A stretch of DNA of 32,531 nucleotides from Nemertoderma westbladi (taxonomy: Eukaryota; Xenacoelomorpha; Nemertodermatida; Nemertodermatidae). The notes under the pieces are model-generated. The model saw only the letters and a list, made by a program, of their open reading frames with translations, made no database searches and had not been told where the DNA came from. The position numbers and the translations under genes were made by a program. The stretch covers positions 1-32,531 of the forward strand of contig JAUCBJ010001222.1 of assembly GCA_032718475.1 (NCBI GenBank), written 5' to 3'. Below, piece after piece: positions 30,435 through 32,531 of the stretch (position 1 is its first letter; the number at the start of each line of letters is the position of its first letter).

Positions 30435-30640
30435 GCTTTAGCACGCTTGCTTTCGCCGTGATCGCCTCCGCTTTGCAGGACATTGCTTTCGCCGTGAAGA
30501 CCTGCCAGTGCATAATCTTGTGCTTTGGCAGTCTCATGGAGTGAATAAGCGGTGGGCAGCCCATGACTTTCTTGAGACGCATCTTAAATGACACTGGCCT
30601 TGAAGATGCGGATGATCTAGAAAATGTCAGCTTTCATAAT
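30435..30640 (+). pseudogene. LINE reverse-transcriptase C-terminal fragment, decayed
   Basis: The plus-strand frame reads RLRFAGHCFRR, then LPVHNLVLWQSHGV, then DFLETHL; after a one-base slip near 30585 it reads NDTGLEDADDLEN. The order RLRFAGH - LVLW - (R)GRP region - LL.DTGLE..DL is the signature tail found after the reverse transcriptase domain of many animal non-LTR retrotransposons. Stops, a damaged GRP region and the frame slip show it is dead. The 5' side (30.22-30.43 kb) may be further decayed element sequence, not recognisable. Confidence 0.7.
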
Positions 30641-30854
30641 TTGAGTTTGAGTTTGGCAGGTGAAAATTCCTCCCAGTATTTTATGGGTAGCGTCTTGTCA
30701 TAAACTGTAGGCCTATTTTCCTTGTAGAGCTGACCTCGATGTTTGGTTGCGTGAAATGGAAAGTTCACTTCAGCTTTTACAGCAACTACCTTAGGACGCA
30801 GGAATAATATTTAAATAATATAGTTAATCCAGACAAATTCAAGTTCTGCACACA

Positions 30855-30860
30855 TTTATT
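30855..30860 (-). terminator. Candidate polyadenylation signal of the PCBP-like gene
   Basis: TTTATT on the plus strand reads AATAAA on the minus strand, about 300 bases beyond the proposed stop at 31159. Other AT-rich signals nearby cannot be excluded. Confidence 0.4.
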
Positions 30861-31158
30861 AATTAAATTCATTTTTAATATATAAATTATATTATAAAAT
30901 AATGACAAATGATATCATCCCAAATTATAAGAATTCCATTGACTAATCTACTAACATGGACCGAGCGGCTACTTTATAGTACAATAAATACAAAGTTGAT
31001 AAAATTCCATGGAATTCCAACCACTGATATAATGAATGCGATATGAGATATGAATGTTCGATGATGTAAGTAGATGTGATCCTGGCACAAACTGGTCCAA
31101 CATAAAAACAAAAAACCGTAAAAACCAGAAGAGAGTGAAATAAAGTGGAACTCCTGTG

Positions 31159-31188
31159 TCAGAGAGTTGTCATACCAGCACCAGCAAT
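31159..31188 (-). CDS. PCBP-like gene, candidate last coding exon
   Basis: Read on the minus strand, ATT at 31188 opens a frame encoding IAGAGMTTL and a TGA stop (31161-31159). It is preceded by ...CTACAAGAG, which supplies an AG acceptor. The end resembles the TGMGTL-type C-terminus of vertebrate PCBP3. It joins in phase 0 to the 25-nt exon at 31464-31488. The pyrimidine tract is weak, and another acceptor two bases earlier would break the frame, so this exon is provisional. Confidence 0.5.
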   Translation of the reverse strand: MAGAGMTTL

Positions 31189-31463
31189 CTCTTGTAGAAT
31201 TCTAGAATATAAAATAATATATTAAATTGCAGTCGGATTTTAAAAATGTATATTATAATATAGTTATTTATCCTTTGCCCTTTATTAAACTTCAATGTCC
31301 GCATATGCGGGCAATAAAGTAATTATCCAATCAATCTTCCAAAATACGGATAATAAAATATTTATATTGTATAAATTTAATAATTGTATATATTTGTATT
31401 CATATTTTATAATCTGTAATAATTTGAAACCAGAAAGGGACTGATAAACGACAGTATACTTAC

Positions 31464-31488
31464 TTGTCCGATCCCGCTCCACATTGAG
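31464..31488 (-). CDS. PCBP-like gene, candidate 25-nt microexon
   Basis: On the minus strand, GCTCAG|CTCAATGTGG...GGACAA|GTAAGT gives a 25-nt exon with a strong donor. It completes the AG|C codon left by the KH exon and adds SMWSGIGQ, ending in phase 0. It fits the short variable linker between KH3 and the C-terminus in PCBP proteins. Alternatively the KH exon may be spliced directly elsewhere. Confidence 0.5.
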
Positions 31489-31574
31489 CTGAGCATTATA
31501 TGTGTTAATGTATTAAAGTTATTAGACCAACCAAAACAAAAAGATATTGAATGATAAAGTTATTCAATATGTAC

Positions 31575-31744
31575 CTGTTGTTTATGAGTATGTTGGCGAC
31601 CTGTATGTTTTCTAGGTTACCGCTGATGGTGACTGCCCGCTCCATAGACCCCGGTTTGAGTTCTTCTATTTTAATGTGAGCTCCGGATTCTTTACGAATC
31701 TCGTTAATACGACAACCACCAACTCCAATTATACAACCGATTAT
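31575..31744 (-). CDS. Poly(rC)-binding protein-like, third KH domain exon
   Basis: A 170-nt exon on the minus strand with acceptor TTTATTTCAG|ATAATC and donor AACAG|GTACAT. It starts in phase 0 and leaves two bases. It encodes IIGCIIGVGG, INEIRKESGAHIKIEE, GSMERAVTISG and ANILINN: a KH domain with the RNA-gripping GxxG loop (here G-V-G-G), the INEIR helix and the GS..R.VTI.G strand. This order and wording match KH3 of PCBP1-4 (hnRNP E); hnRNP K is the closest alternative. Such proteins bind C-rich single-stranded RNA or DNA and act in splicing, mRNA stability and translation. GxxG residues are usually K/R/Q-rich; Val at the second position is unusual. The earlier KH1 and KH2 exons lie right of the window. 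Confidence 0.88.
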
Positions 31745-32531
31745 CTGAAATAAATAGAAATCCAAAATGTTTTAAAAAATAAACGTTTTTTTTTATTTTT
31801 CCAGAATGCAATTTTCTAAGGGTGAAGCATATAAATTACTATAGATAATTATCCTTTATAATGAAATTTTAGGTGATGAATGGTATAAGGTACCTTACAA
31901 TTAAATTATCAAATTTCAAATTTTGGTTACACAAAATCCAAAATCAAATCTCAATTAAGAAAAATTTGAATATTTTTTTTATTATGATTAAAATTTAGCT
32001 AAAAATTAACCATACTTAATTGTAATAATTAAAATGTACTATATAAATATACATAATATAGAAACATGGTGAATTATATTAGTTTATTAATTAGGATCAG
32101 GGATTAAATTGGATAAATTTAATAATTAAATTACTTCAATTATGGAACACATCTAAAACAGGACAGGTCTGCCAAAAGTACCTCTCGGTTTGTACTCTAC
32201 AGCTCAACCAAAGTTATAACCAAATAAATGAATCATACAAAAAAGGATAGAATAAAAAAAAATTGTTGGGCAATATTGTCAAAAGAATTCGATTGGTTTT
32301 ATCTTTTAAACGTGTTATGATATTTTTTAAAATTTTAAATTTTTTGCTCTTTTGGTTAGTTGACCTGGGCCGTGTAACTCAATCTAAAGATTGACCTTAA
32401 ACCTCCTTTGTTACCTTGAAAGTTTATCTTGAGTAAAATAATAAAGTCGATATTTGTTATGTTACCAGATTAAAATTAGGAAATTTTAAGTCTATCTTAT
32501 AAAAGGTTGACTTTGAAATATTTCAGATAGG
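31745..32531 (-). other. Intron of the PCBP-like gene, to the window edge
   Basis: AT-rich DNA upstream of the KH exon on the minus strand; no further exon recognised. A GTTGACCTGGG..TGACCTTAAA patch near 32358-32400 is the only GC-balanced part. Confidence 0.6.

Overview
The window is animal nuclear DNA. Genes are split by GT-AG introns, intergenic and intronic DNA is AT-rich, and there are several tRNA-derived SINEs, LINE and LTR-retrotransposon remnants, long poly-G/poly-C runs and no bacterial gene organisation. The protein families (SHB-type SH2 adaptor, tetraspanin, PCBP-type KH protein) and the repeat style fit an invertebrate. A mollusc or other lophotrochozoan is my guess, but the sequence alone does not prove it.

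Layout. 1-3.5 kb holds retroelement debris: a BEL/Pao-like pol fragment (1-414), a long non-coding stretch that may be an LTR/leader, and a gag-like reading frame with two CCHC zinc knuckles and two in-frame stops (2033-3481). From 4984 a plus-strand SHB/SHD/SHE/SHF-like adaptor gene runs to about 23.05 kb through three coding exons (4984-5149, 22120-22239, 22700-22877). The exons join in phase and rebuild the family's PLEKQ-(R)-WYHGAISR junction and a complete SH2 domain. The intron between the first two is about 17 kb. It opens with a roughly 6 kb minisatellite (30-bp unit made of two related 15-mers) that begins on the 5' splice site itself. The array is interrupted by a SINE, and the SINE plus surrounding array were duplicated as a nearly identical 1,847-bp block. 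The rest of the intron carries a 21-bp repeat of TTCTAGAA palindromes, a tRNA-like foldback insertion with 14-bp flanking repeats, an intact intronless tetraspanin gene (14469-15521), a TCTG-rich repeat, a large TTGACTTGACATA foldback structure and two adjoining near-perfect palindromes (20656-20793).

Downstream of the SHB-like gene are more SINEs and unassigned AT-rich DNA. A minus-strand single-exon gene at 27607-28488 resembles HCFC1R1 in two short motifs. A decayed LINE C-terminal fragment follows (about 30.44-30.64 kb), and the last exons of a minus-strand PCBP-like KH-domain gene lie at 31744 down to 31159, including a candidate 25-nt microexon.

The genes do not form an operon or a shared pathway. 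The notable architecture is repeat-driven: a minisatellite apparently seeded on a splice donor, a second gene nested in the same intron, and several foldback or palindromic elements. The very long reading frames across 5.1-11.3 kb are by-products of a stop-free 30-bp repeat and are not annotated as genes.
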